A stretch of 64,000 nucleotides of DNA from Verrucomicrobiales bacterium (GTDB lineage: Bacteria > Verrucomicrobiota > Verrucomicrobiia > Limisphaerales > J093): the NCBI GenBank assembly GCA_024233215.1, contig JACKPW010000002.1, positions 310,001 to 374,000 on the forward strand, read 5' to 3'. This document shows positions 45,321-53,273 of the stretch, piece after piece. Position 1 is the first letter of the stretch. Each line of letters opens with the position of its first letter. Under the pieces are notes generated by a model. It had not been told where the DNA came from and did no database searches. It saw only the letters and a program-made list of their open reading frames with translations. Made by a program: the position numbers and the translations under genes.

Positions 45321-46436
45321 TCAGTTCTGCGTGGGCAGCACCTCGAACAACACCCGCTCTCCGCCTTCCACCACGGCTTCTCCGAAGAGCCGGCAGTGGG
45401 TGAGCCAGGTCTCAAAAGCCTGGCTGGCATCGCCGGAGGCGACGATGTGGTCCAGCCCCACCGGGATGCTTTCCAGCGGTGCGTCGACCGTTACCGTGAC
45501 TTTCTTGTTGAGGTTGAAGCTGATGCGGCTTCCCTCGAAGCGCAGGATGGCGGGTTGGTCCTTGTCCACCCCGAGTACCTCGATCGCCTGCTGGCTGGCA
45601 GCCGGGCTGGCGGCGGCTGGGGCGATTGCCTTCACGCTGCAGGGGAAGAAGGAGCCGTCCGAACGATCAATCAATTCAATCCCGTTGTGGTTCTGAACGA
45701 TGCGCACTCCCTGGAACATGGCTCGCTCCGTCACCGAGATGATGTTCTGCCGTTTCTGCAGTTGTGTCGGCAGCTCCGGAAAGTCCACCCGCACACCGCT
45801 GGGCTGCTTGGGAACTGCGGCGGCCAGGGTGGCGAAACGCACATACTCGTTGCTGTCCAGCCCGGTGGGGGCCGGTGCCTCTGCGGTCGACTCCGTCCGG
45901 GCCGGTGCGGGTGCCGCGGCCGCCTGCTGAGCCGCCGTATCGGCGGCGGTCGTTTGAGTCGACGCGTCGGTGTCGGTCGCCGGGGAAGGGGTGGCGGACG
46001 CAGCAGGGGTGGTGGGGGCGAAGAAGTCCGCCCCGGCCGCCAGGCTGTTGGTGGAAGGCTTGGGGACCTTGGTGCCTGCGAGGTTGGCTTGGTTGTAGGA
46101 ACTGCGGTCCATCCACCAGAGGGCGATGCCCGCGAGGAGTACCAGGATGGCGGCGGCGGCCGCGAATCGGAGCACGAAGCCAAAGAACACCCGGCGGCCA
46201 CTGCCCACTTCCGCCCGTCGCGGTGACTGTTTGGCGATCCGCTTCTCTTCCAGTTCGTCCTCGTACTCCGTGCGTCGCCGCCGGGGCCGGGCCCGCGGAA
46301 CCCCCTTCCGGACCAATTCCAGCAGTTGTTCGCGGCCGGAATCCGAAATGCTTACTTCCTTGGGGAGCTCCTCGGCCCGTCGGTCCGTGTGGTCCCGCAG
46401 GAAGTCGTCCAGTGCGCTGTGTCGATGGTCAGGCAT
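45321..46436 (-). CDS. Single-pass membrane protein paired with ECF sigma factor (putative anti-sigma)
   Basis: 371 aa. The cytoplasmic N-terminus of about 80 residues begins MPDHRHSALDDFLRDHTDRR and is charged, followed by one transmembrane helix (FVLRFAAAAAILVLLAGIALWW, near residues 85-107). A long Ala/Pro/Thr linker and a periplasmic domain (about 200-371) come next: VRFATLAAAVPKQPSG, NHNGIELIDRSDGSFFPC. The start codon overlaps the last 8 bp of the ECF sigma gene, so the two are translationally coupled. The topology and coupling are what an anti-sigma factor would have, but the N-terminus lacks the zinc-binding HxxxCxxC motif of ZAS proteins. Role by context only. Confidence 0.65.
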   Translation of the reverse strand: MPDHRHSALDDFLRDHTDRRAEELPKEVSISDSGREQLLELVRKGVPRARPRRRRTEYEDELEEKRIAKQSPRRAEVGSGRRVFFGFVLRFAAAAAILVLLAGIALWWMDRSSYNQANLAGTKVPKPSTNSLAAGADFFAPTTPAASATPSPATDTDASTQTTAADTAAQQAAAAPAPARTESTAEAPAPTGLDSNEYVRFATLAAAVPKQPSGVRVDFPELPTQLQKRQNIISVTERAMFQGVRIVQNHNGIELIDRSDGSFFPCSVKAIAPAAASPAASQQAIEVLGVDKDQPAILRFEGSRISFNLNKKVTVTVDAPLESIPVGLDHIVASGDASQAFETWLTHCRLFGEAVVEGGERVLFEVLPTQN

Positions 46437-47082
46437 TTGTCTCGTTCTCTGCGTTAGACGGCACGCGCGCGGGGGTGTACACCCGGAATCGCATCGGCAG
46501 CAGTTCCTCCAGTCGCTTGAGACACTTCCGGAGTCGGGCGCGCATGGACTTGACGCTCATCTCGAACTCGATGCAGAGCGCCCGGATGGGCACCTCGCCG
46601 AAGTAATGAAGTTCGATCAAGTCGCGGCAGGGTCCCCCCAGCCGGTCCAGGGCGGTCCGGAGCTGCTCGAAGTCATCGGCCAGCGACGCCTGCTCGGCGG
46701 GGTCGGGAGTCGGGGCTGCCGGGAGCGCCGGGATTGTCCGGCCGCCCCTCCGCCCACCGGCGGGGTCCAGTGGCAGGGTCTGCTGACCGCTGCCCCGCTT
46801 GAGCGCGCGGCGCTTGGCGATCAGGTCCCGACCGCGGTTCATCGCGATGCGGAACAGCCAGGTCTGGAGGCCGCTCCGGCTCTGGAAGGCGGAGATGTTC
46901 TGGATGGCGGCGAGGAACACCTCCTGACTGAGCTCCTCGGCGTCCTCCGTGGTGAAATCGCTGCTTTGTCCGTAGAGGAAACGAAACACCGCATCGTAAT
47001 GCGTGTCGAATACCTCGTTCCACGCGGCTTCATCTCCGCGGACGCAACGCTGAATTAGTAGTGCTTCGGCTTCGGCCTTCAT
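46429..47082 (-). CDS. ECF-type RNA polymerase sigma factor
   Basis: 217 aa. Region 2 covers about residues 10-85 (LIQRCVRGDEAAWNEVFDTH, DAEELSQEVFLAAIQNI, LQTWLFRIAMNRGRD). A Gly/Pro-rich linker near 90-130 follows, then region 4 near 135-195 (LRTALDRLGGPCRDLIEL, FGEVPIRALCIEFEMSVKSM with helix-turn-helix). It directs RNA polymerase to a specific set of promoters. The start of the downstream membrane-protein gene overlaps its end by 8 bp, a normal sign of a sigma/regulator pair. ATG at 47082 chosen; there is no competing start nearby. Confidence 0.92.
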   Translation of the reverse strand: MKAEAEALLIQRCVRGDEAAWNEVFDTHYDAVFRFLYGQSSDFTTEDAEELSQEVFLAAIQNISAFQSRSGLQTWLFRIAMNRGRDLIAKRRALKRGSGQQTLPLDPAGGRRGGRTIPALPAAPTPDPAEQASLADDFEQLRTALDRLGGPCRDLIELHYFGEVPIRALCIEFEMSVKSMRARLRKCLKRLEELLPMRFRVYTPARVPSNAENETNA

Positions 47083-47218
47083 GGGCGCTGGCAGCGGGCA
47101 TCATGGCCGGGCAACGCCGGGCCGGGCCAGCACAAATTCCGGCCCCGCCAAAACAAGCGCCGGACGGGTGTCGACCGGTTTCCTTGCGCGGGAAGGGCGA
47201 GGTTGGCTTCCGCGTGGG

Positions 47219-47692
47219 TCACCGCTCCAGTTCCCGCATGAGCATCGCCATCTCCACGGCGGTCTGGGCCGCTTCGCGTCCGCGGTTGTGTTCCCGGTCG
47301 AGACAGCGTTTGCGGGCCTGTGCCTCGTTTTCGAGCAGCAGCACTTCGTGAATCAGGGGCACCTCCGTTTCCAGTTGCAACCGGGTCAACGCCCCGGTCA
47401 CGGCCCGGCCGATATACTCGGCGTGCACGGTTTCCCCCCGGAGAATGACGCCGAGACAGATGACCGCATCCCACGGTTGGGAACGGCGTCGCGCCAGTTT
47501 CGCGGTCACCACCGGCACTTCGTAGGCGCCGGGCACCCGGACCACCTTGACCTCCGCCGCGCCGGCCGCCGTGAGTTCCGCCCGGGCGGACCGGAGCATG
47601 GAATCGACATAGCGGGCGTTGTACCGGGATGCCACGATGGCGAACCGGCAGCCGGTCGCCCGGACTTTGCTCTGTTTGGCCTTCTTCAGCAT
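47219..47692 (-). CDS. ribH: 6,7-dimethyl-8-ribityllumazine synthase
   Basis: Lumazine synthase condenses 3,4-dihydroxy-2-butanone 4-phosphate with the ribitylaminouracil intermediate in riboflavin synthesis. 157 aa from ATG 47692 (MLKKAKQSKVRATGCRFAIV); a longer open frame upstream is read through ribBA in another frame. Motifs: FAIVASRYNARYVDSML near 18, VKVVRVPGAYEVPVV near 48, AVICLGVILRGETVHAEYIG near 75 with the catalytic His, and EVPLIHEVLLLENEAQARKR near 107. Size is typical. It follows ribBA by 44 bp on the same strand and supplies the next pathway step; DHBP from RibBA is its substrate. Confidence 0.95.
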   Translation of the reverse strand: MLKKAKQSKVRATGCRFAIVASRYNARYVDSMLRSARAELTAAGAAEVKVVRVPGAYEVPVVTAKLARRRSQPWDAVICLGVILRGETVHAEYIGRAVTGALTRLQLETEVPLIHEVLLLENEAQARKRCLDREHNRGREAAQTAVEMAMLMRELER

Positions 47693-47736
47693 GAGAGTGG
47701 ACCGGGCGAACGGGGGCGGGGTCGACCCGGCTCCGG

Positions 47737-48936
47737 TCAGATCAGGTGCCCCATCTTTTCGCGCTTGGTCTTGAGATAGCGCTCGTTGTGCGGGTTGGCG
47801 GGCACCTTGATCGGCACCTGCTCGACGATTTCCAGCCCGTAACCGTCGAGACCCACCACCTTCTTGGGGTTGTTGGTCAGGAGACGGATGCGGTGCAACC
47901 CGAGGTCGGCAAGGATTTGGGCGCCGATGCCGTATTCCCGCAGATCCATCGGGTAACCGAGCTTGAGGTTCGCCTCCACGGTGTCGAGGCCACGTTCCTG
48001 CAGCTTGTAAGCCTGGATCTTGGCGGGCAGGCCGATACCCCGTCCCTCCTGTCGCATGTAGACAAGCACCCCCCGCCCGGCTTTGGCGATCTGCCGCAGG
48101 GCCTGGTGCAATTGCGGGCCGCAATCGCAGCGTCGGGAACCGAACACATCCCCCGTGAGACACTCGCTGTGCACGCGCACCAGAATGGGGTCCCTGCCGG
48201 CGACCTCGCCCCGGACCAGCGCGAGATGGGACTGCCCGTCGATCCGCGACTGGTAGAGGTGCAGCGTGAACTCGCCAAAATCCGTGGGCATCTGGACGGT
48301 CTCAAGGCGTTCGACCAACCGCTCCCGTTTGCGCCGGTGCTCAATCAGTTCCTCGATGGAACAAAGCTTGAGCTTGTGTTTTCGGGCGAACTTCCGGAGC
48401 TCGGACAGGCGGGCCATCGAGCCGTCGTCGTTCATGATCTCGCAGATCACGGCCACGGGCTTGAGACCGGCCAACGCCGCCAGGTCGACCGCGGCCTCGG
48501 TATGGCCGGCCCGCTGCAACACCCCGCCCGGCTTGCAGCGCAGGGGGAAGATGTGGCCCGGTTGCACGAGATCGCCCGGGGTTGCCGCCGAATCCACCAT
48601 CACCGCCACCGTGCGGGCGCGATCCGGGGCGCTGATTCCCGTCGTGATTCCCGAAGCCGCATCCACGCTGACTTGAAAGTCGGTTTTGAAGGACTCCCGG
48701 TTCTGCTCCACCATCCGCTCCACCCCCAGCTGCTTCAGGCGGTCCCCGGTCGTCGGCACACAAATCAGGCCGCGCCCGAAGCGTGCCATGAAATTGATCA
48801 CCTCCGGTGTGGCATGCTCGGCGGCGACGACGAGGTCCCCCTCGTTTTCGCGGTCGGCGTCGTCCACCAGAATCACCATCCGGCCCTGCCGGATGTCTTC
48901 AATGGCGGATTCGATGGAGTCGAACTTCTGCATCAT
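47737..48936 (-). CDS. ribBA: Bifunctional DHBP synthase / GTP cyclohydrolase II
   Basis: 399 aa fusion of two riboflavin enzymes. The N-terminal DHBP synthase domain (about 1-205) makes 3,4-dihydroxy-2-butanone 4-phosphate from ribulose 5-phosphate; VDDADRENEGDL and RAGHTEAAVDLA hold the metal-binding acidic residues and histidine. The C-terminal GTP cyclohydrolase II domain (about 206-399) opens GTP; the zinc-binding cysteines are in SECLTGDVFGSRRCDCG, and MRQEGRGIGL holds the catalytic arginine region. All key residues of both halves are present. First gene of a ribBA-ribH pair. I found no FMN riboswitch in the 212-bp spacer upstream. Confidence 0.96.
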   Translation of the reverse strand: MMQKFDSIESAIEDIRQGRMVILVDDADRENEGDLVVAAEHATPEVINFMARFGRGLICVPTTGDRLKQLGVERMVEQNRESFKTDFQVSVDAASGITTGISAPDRARTVAVMVDSAATPGDLVQPGHIFPLRCKPGGVLQRAGHTEAAVDLAALAGLKPVAVICEIMNDDGSMARLSELRKFARKHKLKLCSIEELIEHRRKRERLVERLETVQMPTDFGEFTLHLYQSRIDGQSHLALVRGEVAGRDPILVRVHSECLTGDVFGSRRCDCGPQLHQALRQIAKAGRGVLVYMRQEGRGIGLPAKIQAYKLQERGLDTVEANLKLGYPMDLREYGIGAQILADLGLHRIRLLTNNPKKVVGLDGYGLEIVEQVPIKVPANPHNERYLKTKREKMGHLI

Positions 48937-49148
48937 CGCAAGCCCGGGAGGGTAGGCCGGACCGGCGCGGAATCCAGTCGGAAAACTCGGGCCGCGCTGT
49001 GAGCGGGGGGATTCCGGAACCGGAGCGGCGACCGCCCGTCGCCAGCCCGGGTGTTCATCGGTGCCTCAGTCCGGGGACGAGCCGTCCCCCGTCCGGTCGG
49101 CAGGTTTTCTTTGAAAGCGCGTGCCAAAGCGGGTAAACCACGCGGCAC

Positions 49149-49688
49149 ATGCCGTCCGACGGACTCAAGCTGAACCTGGGGTGCGGGGAGCGTCTCCTGC
49201 CGGGTTATGTCAACTGCGACATCCTGCCCGGGGTGAAGGCGGACCAGCACTTCGATCTGAACCGGCCGCCCTATCCTTTCGCGGACGCGGTTGCCTCCGA
49301 GGTGTTGATGGACAACGTGCTCGAGCATCTGGACGACGTGCTGGCGGTGATGGGGGAGATCCACCGCGTTCTTCGGCCGGGAGGGCGCGCGCAGATCCTG
49401 GTGCCCTACGGCAAGAGCGACTGGGCGTTGCAGGACCCGACCCACAAGCACTACTTCACCGAGCAGAGCATGAACTACTTCTGCGAGGGGTGGGACTACA
49501 ACTACTACGTGCCGTTCCGGTTTCGGCTGATTCAGGCCCGGTTGTACGCCGACAACAACAACTGGCGGCAGCGGATGCGGAACCTGATCCCCTTCCGGAG
49601 CGTCCTGCGTTACTTCCTTTTCAACCTTTACGATGGCATTCACTTCGAGCTGGAGAAGCCGCTCGAAGCGGGTGCCGTGAAATCCTGA
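49149..49688 (+). CDS. Class I SAM-dependent methyltransferase-like protein
   Basis: 179 aa. LNLGCGERLLPGYVNCDIL near residue 8 is the SAM-binding motif I with acidic motif II. DNVLEHLDDVLAVMGEIHRV and LRPGGRAQILVPYG near residues 57-95 are the motifs of Methyltransf_11-type enzymes that act on small molecules, lipids or sugars. The C-terminal third is aromatic (NYFCEGWDYNYYVPFRF) and may bind substrate. Only 6 bp separates it from the YfhO-like gene, implying co-expression and a possible role in modifying a surface or membrane-linked substrate; substrate not known. Confidence 0.85.
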   Translation: MPSDGLKLNLGCGERLLPGYVNCDILPGVKADQHFDLNRPPYPFADAVASEVLMDNVLEHLDDVLAVMGEIHRVLRPGGRAQILVPYGKSDWALQDPTHKHYFTEQSMNYFCEGWDYNYYVPFRFRLIQARLYADNNNWRQRMRNLIPFRSVLRYFLFNLYDGIHFELEKPLEAGAVKS

Positions 49689-49694
49689 GCCGTC

Positions 49695-52379
49695 ATGAGC
49701 AAGCCCGTCCCCGCATCTGCTGCTGTCGGTCATGTGTCCGGACCCCGTTGGCGGGGTTTGGTGCTGGCGCTCCTTGCCGTCCTGCTGGTGCTGTTTCATC
49801 GCAGCTTCGGGGCGGGGGAGTTCCTCTTCTCGAGCGACGGTCCCCTGGGGGCGAACGCGGCCGCGTATGCCCGGATGCCCGACGCCTTCACCGGCATGTG
49901 GAACGACCTGAACTGGCTGGGCGGCCCGGCGGGCAGCGCCTTTCCCAGCACGACCTACTTCCTCCTGTGGCTGCTTGGGCCGCTCCTGTTCGCCAAGTTC
50001 TACGCCCCGCTGTGCCTGCTGATCCTCGGTTTAAGCGGCGGCGTGTTCTTTCGGCAACTGGGGTTCCGTCCGTTCACCTGTCTGCTGGGCGGCGTGGCGG
50101 TGGCGCTGAACACGGATTTCTTCAGCTACGCATGCTGGGGATTGGGCACGCTGGCGTTGTCGGTGGCGGCGACCCTGTTGGCGCTGGCGGCCCTGGTGAC
50201 CCCCGCCACGGAGAAGCGCTGGTTGAAGGACGCGCTCGCCGGGATGGCGGTCGGCATGGCCGTGATGGAGGGCTTTGACAGCGGGGCGATCCTGAGTCTG
50301 TACGTGGCGGCCTTTGTGTTGTACCAGGCCTGGCAGCACGGGGGGTTGGCGGCGCTGGGACGGGGGGCGGCGCGGGTCACCCTGGTGGCGGCCGCGGCGG
50401 GCTTCCTGGCGGCGCAGGCCCTGACCATCCTGGTGGGGACGCAGATCATCGGGGTGGTGGGAATGGAGCAGGATCAACCGACCCGGGAGCAGCGCTGGAA
50501 TGAGGCCACTCAGTGGAGTCTGCCGGTTGCGGAGAGCATGCGGACGGTGGTGGCCGGGCTCTACGGATACCGGATGGACACGCAGGATGGCGGCAGTTAC
50601 TGGGGCCGGGTCGGGGAACTGCCCGGACATCCGGAACTGATGCGGCGGTACTCCGGGGCGGGGCATTACGCCGGGGTGCCGGTGGTTGTGCTGGCGCTCT
50701 TTGGCCTGGTGCAGTCGTTTCGGCGGCGGGATGGGCCGTTGAGTGACGAGGAACGGCGCTGGGTCTGGTTCTGGGGGGTGGCGGCGGTGATTTCGCTGGC
50801 CCTCGCCTGGGGGCGTCACGCCCCGTTCTACCAGATCGTCTATGCGTTGCCGTATTTCTCGACCATCCGCAACCCGATCAAGTTTCTGCATCCGTTCAGC
50901 CTGGCGCTGGTGATCCTGTTCGCCTACGGCCTGGACGCTTTTTGGCGGATGTATGCCGACCAGGCCGCGAGCACTGCCGGCGGGCTCAAGGCGGCCATTG
51001 CGGGGTGGTGGCGCAAGGCGGCGGTGGCGGAGCGCCGCTGGTTTACCGGGCTGGGGCTGGGCAGCGGCGTCTGCCTGCTGCTCTGGCTGATGTACGGATC
51101 CTCCCGGGGCTCGCTCCGCACCCACCTGATGCAGGTGGTTCCGACCGACGAGAAGACCGCCGATCTGATGGCGCGACACAGCACGTCGGAGGCGGGGTGG
51201 TCGGTCTTGTTGCTGCTGCTGACGGGCGTTTGCCTGCTGCTGGTCGCGAGCCGGATTCTCAGCGGGGCCAGGGCCCGTTGGGCGGCGGCCCTGCTGGGGT
51301 TGCTCGTCGCGGGGGACCTGTTGCGTGCCAACCATCCCTGGGTGACCTACTTGGATTTTGCGGACAAGTACACGCCGAACGGCCTGACCCGCTTCCTGGG
51401 CGAGCACCCGGAGCAACACCGCGTGCGCCTGTTGCCGGCAGGGGCGGACGGTCTCTGGGCCCAACCGGAACTCTTCGAGCCGCTGCGACAGGCCGGGCTC
51501 ATCCAGTACGTCCAGATCCTCCTCCAGCTCTACAGCGGCGACTGGCTTCAGCACGGGTTCCGCTACTACAACGTCCAGTCCCTCGATGTGGTGCAGGAAC
51601 CGCGTGTGACGGCGGAAAACGCCCTGTATCGCCAGGCGTTCAAGAATCGCGGGATCGAGGGGGAGTTCCGGATGTGGGAACTGACCAACACGCGGTACCT
51701 CTTCGCCCTGGGCGGCGATGTGGTGACGATTCTCAACCAGCTGCTGGACCCGGCTCGACAACGTCTCCACGTCCGCCTGCCCTTCACCGTGGAGCAGACC
51801 ACCGCGGGCGGCCCCATCACCGTCAAGACGAATACCGTCGGTCCCTTCGCGGTGATCGAGTTCACCGGCGCGCTGCCGCGAGCGGCGCTCTACTCGCAGT
51901 GGCAGGTCCAAACCAACGACGCCGTGACCCTTCAGCAGCTGGCGGATCCGCTGTGGGAACCGCATCGCAGTGTCATTGTGGCAGAGGCCCCCCCGGTCGC
52001 CCCGGCGCCCCCGCCTTCGACCAGCGCCGCGGTGTCCCCGGGTTCGGTGGAGTTTGTCAGTTATGCCCCGAAACGCGTGGTGCTGAAGGCGGAGGCGGTT
52101 CAACCCTCCGTCCTGCTGCTCAACGACAAGCACGATCCCGACTGGCAGGTGACCGTGGATGGCCGGCCCGCCCCCCTGTTGCGCTGCAATTTCCTGATGC
52201 GAGGAGTGTTTCTGGAGGCCGGCGCGCATGAGGTGGAGTTTCAATACCGGCCCTCGGCCGGCCCGCTCCTTGTCAGCCTGCTGGCGCTGGCGCTGGCCCT
52301 CGCGCTGGCGGGGATGGTGGTGGCGGAGGCGCGGCGTCGACGGGGCTCCCTCCCTGGCGCGGCGTCGGCCGGGAGTTGA
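49695..52379 (+). CDS. YfhO-like polytopic membrane protein
   Basis: 894 aa with about twelve or more hydrophobic helices, starting at WRGLVLALLAVLLVLF. Motifs fit the YfhO (DUF2142/GT-C-like) type: SSDGPLGANAAAYARMPD and WNDLNWLGGPAG in the first extracytoplasmic loop, LPYFSTIRNPIKFLHPFSLALVI near residue 395, and the C-terminal soluble domain with FVSYAPKRVVLKAEAVQPS, NDKHDPDWQVTVDG and AGAHEVEFQYRPS. A last helix precedes the C-terminus. Family members are thought to transfer sugars to cell-wall or surface polymers. Forms a tight pair with the upstream methyltransferase gene, so both may act on the same surface glycan. Confidence 0.8.
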   Translation: MSKPVPASAAVGHVSGPRWRGLVLALLAVLLVLFHRSFGAGEFLFSSDGPLGANAAAYARMPDAFTGMWNDLNWLGGPAGSAFPSTTYFLLWLLGPLLFAKFYAPLCLLILGLSGGVFFRQLGFRPFTCLLGGVAVALNTDFFSYACWGLGTLALSVAATLLALAALVTPATEKRWLKDALAGMAVGMAVMEGFDSGAILSLYVAAFVLYQAWQHGGLAALGRGAARVTLVAAAAGFLAAQALTILVGTQIIGVVGMEQDQPTREQRWNEATQWSLPVAESMRTVVAGLYGYRMDTQDGGSYWGRVGELPGHPELMRRYSGAGHYAGVPVVVLALFGLVQSFRRRDGPLSDEERRWVWFWGVAAVISLALAWGRHAPFYQIVYALPYFSTIRNPIKFLHPFSLALVILFAYGLDAFWRMYADQAASTAGGLKAAIAGWWRKAAVAERRWFTGLGLGSGVCLLLWLMYGSSRGSLRTHLMQVVPTDEKTADLMARHSTSEAGWSVLLLLLTGVCLLLVASRILSGARARWAAALLGLLVAGDLLRANHPWVTYLDFADKYTPNGLTRFLGEHPEQHRVRLLPAGADGLWAQPELFEPLRQAGLIQYVQILLQLYSGDWLQHGFRYYNVQSLDVVQEPRVTAENALYRQAFKNRGIEGEFRMWELTNTRYLFALGGDVVTILNQLLDPARQRLHVRLPFTVEQTTAGGPITVKTNTVGPFAVIEFTGALPRAALYSQWQVQTNDAVTLQQLADPLWEPHRSVIVAEAPPVAPAPPPSTSAAVSPGSVEFVSYAPKRVVLKAEAVQPSVLLLNDKHDPDWQVTVDGRPAPLLRCNFLMRGVFLEAGAHEVEFQYRPSAGPLLVSLLALALALALAGMVVAEARRRRGSLPGAASAGS

Positions 52380-52433
52380 CGGCGCGACTGTAACTGCGCC
52401 GTGCGCCTGCACCGCTGGAAACGCTCGCGCCAA

Positions 52434-52451
52434 CGGTCACACAACTGTAAC
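52434..52451 (+). promoter_or_regulatory. Candidate Pho box upstream of the phosphate uptake operon
   Basis: CGGTCAC-ACAA-CTGTAAC has the layout of a PhoB box (two 7-bp repeats like CTGTCAT split by 4 AT-rich bases), with five of seven bases matching in each repeat. It is about 110 bp before the PhoU-like gene. A second ACTGTAAC is at 52387-52394. The family of the regulator in this organism is not known, so this is a pattern match only. Confidence 0.4.
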
Positions 52452-52563
52452 AATCGCGCTCGTTCTCGCCCGCCAGCGTGTTCGCGGTGCGGTCTGCCAG
52501 CGCCGGGCCGTGTCGGCGGGGGGACGGAGTCAGGGGATCGGGATGTACTACATTTGATTGACC

Positions 52564-53241
52564 ATGATGGACGCCATCAGCCGATTGCTGGGGGAATCTC
52601 CCTTCAGCCTGCTTCAGAGGCACGGGGTCAAGGTGCAGGAATGCGTGGCGCGTCTGGAGCCGCTGTTTGCGGCTTTGGAGGCGGGGGACCTGGAGAGGGT
52701 GCGGGCCATTGCTGCCGAGGTGTTCGAGAAGGAGACGGAGGCCGACAACCTGCGGAACCAGTTGCACGAGCGGCTGGTGTCCAAGGTGCTGATGCCGCTG
52801 CGCAAGGAGGATCTGTTCAACATCCTGGAGCAGCAGGACTCGATGGCGGACCGGATTGAGGACATTGCCGCCACCCTGACCTACCGGGACATGCGGTTGC
52901 CCGGCGGGCTGATGGCGGAGGTCCGGGGCTATCTCGACTGGGTGCTTCGCAACTGCGAACTCGCCAAGGGGATTCTGTCCAAGCTGGGCCTGCTCGTGGA
53001 GGCGGCCTTTGGCGGTCGCGATGCCCTGACGGTTTCTCGCCTGATCACCGAGTTGAGCGAGCGGGAGGACCGGTCGAAGACCCGCCAGATTGAGCTGATG
53101 CGGCGGTTGCTGGCCGACGAGGACCGGTTGCCGCCGGTCGAGACCATGCTCTGGGTGCAGGTCATCGATTACCTGGGGCAGTTGTCGGCCCACGCGGATC
53201 GCGTCGGCAACGGGATTCGCATGATTCTCCGCACCAACTGA
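52564..53241 (+). CDS. PhoU-like protein associated with Pit transporter (TIGR00153/DUF47)
   Basis: About 225 aa starting at ATG 52564 (MMDAISRLLGESPFSLLQRH); a TTG six bases earlier is possible. All-helical protein with the family patterns LLQRHGVKVQEC, LFAALEAGDLERVRAIAAEV, EKETEADNLRNQLHERL and RKEDLFNILEQQDSMADRIEDI (quoted in part), with conserved Glu/Asp that bind metal in PhoU-like folds. DUF47 proteins accompany Pit transporters and are thought to regulate or support them. The stop is 32 bp before the pit start, making a two-gene operon. The segment KLGLLVEAAFGGRDAL matches the second half of the fold. Confidence 0.9.
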   Translation: MMDAISRLLGESPFSLLQRHGVKVQECVARLEPLFAALEAGDLERVRAIAAEVFEKETEADNLRNQLHERLVSKVLMPLRKEDLFNILEQQDSMADRIEDIAATLTYRDMRLPGGLMAEVRGYLDWVLRNCELAKGILSKLGLLVEAAFGGRDALTVSRLITELSEREDRSKTRQIELMRRLLADEDRLPPVETMLWVQVIDYLGQLSAHADRVGNGIRMILRTN

Positions 53242-53273
53242 CCGTCGCGTTCTCCCACTCCCACCATTCCCTT

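Noticed and set aside
47746..49002. 418-codon open frame on the plus strand
   Set aside because: Antisense to ribBA, which has all catalytic motifs on the other strand.
48937..49148. Possible FMN riboswitch before ribBA
   Set aside because: Read on the minus strand, the region is GC-rich and has GGTTCCGGAATCC, but the conserved RFN pieces (AGGGGCCAGGGTG, the GGTGAGATTCC core and the GCCGAC segment) are not there in order.
50031..52433. 800-codon open frame on the minus strand
   Set aside because: Antisense shadow of the YfhO-like gene; Gln/Arg/His-rich composition typical of reverse frames in GC-rich DNA.
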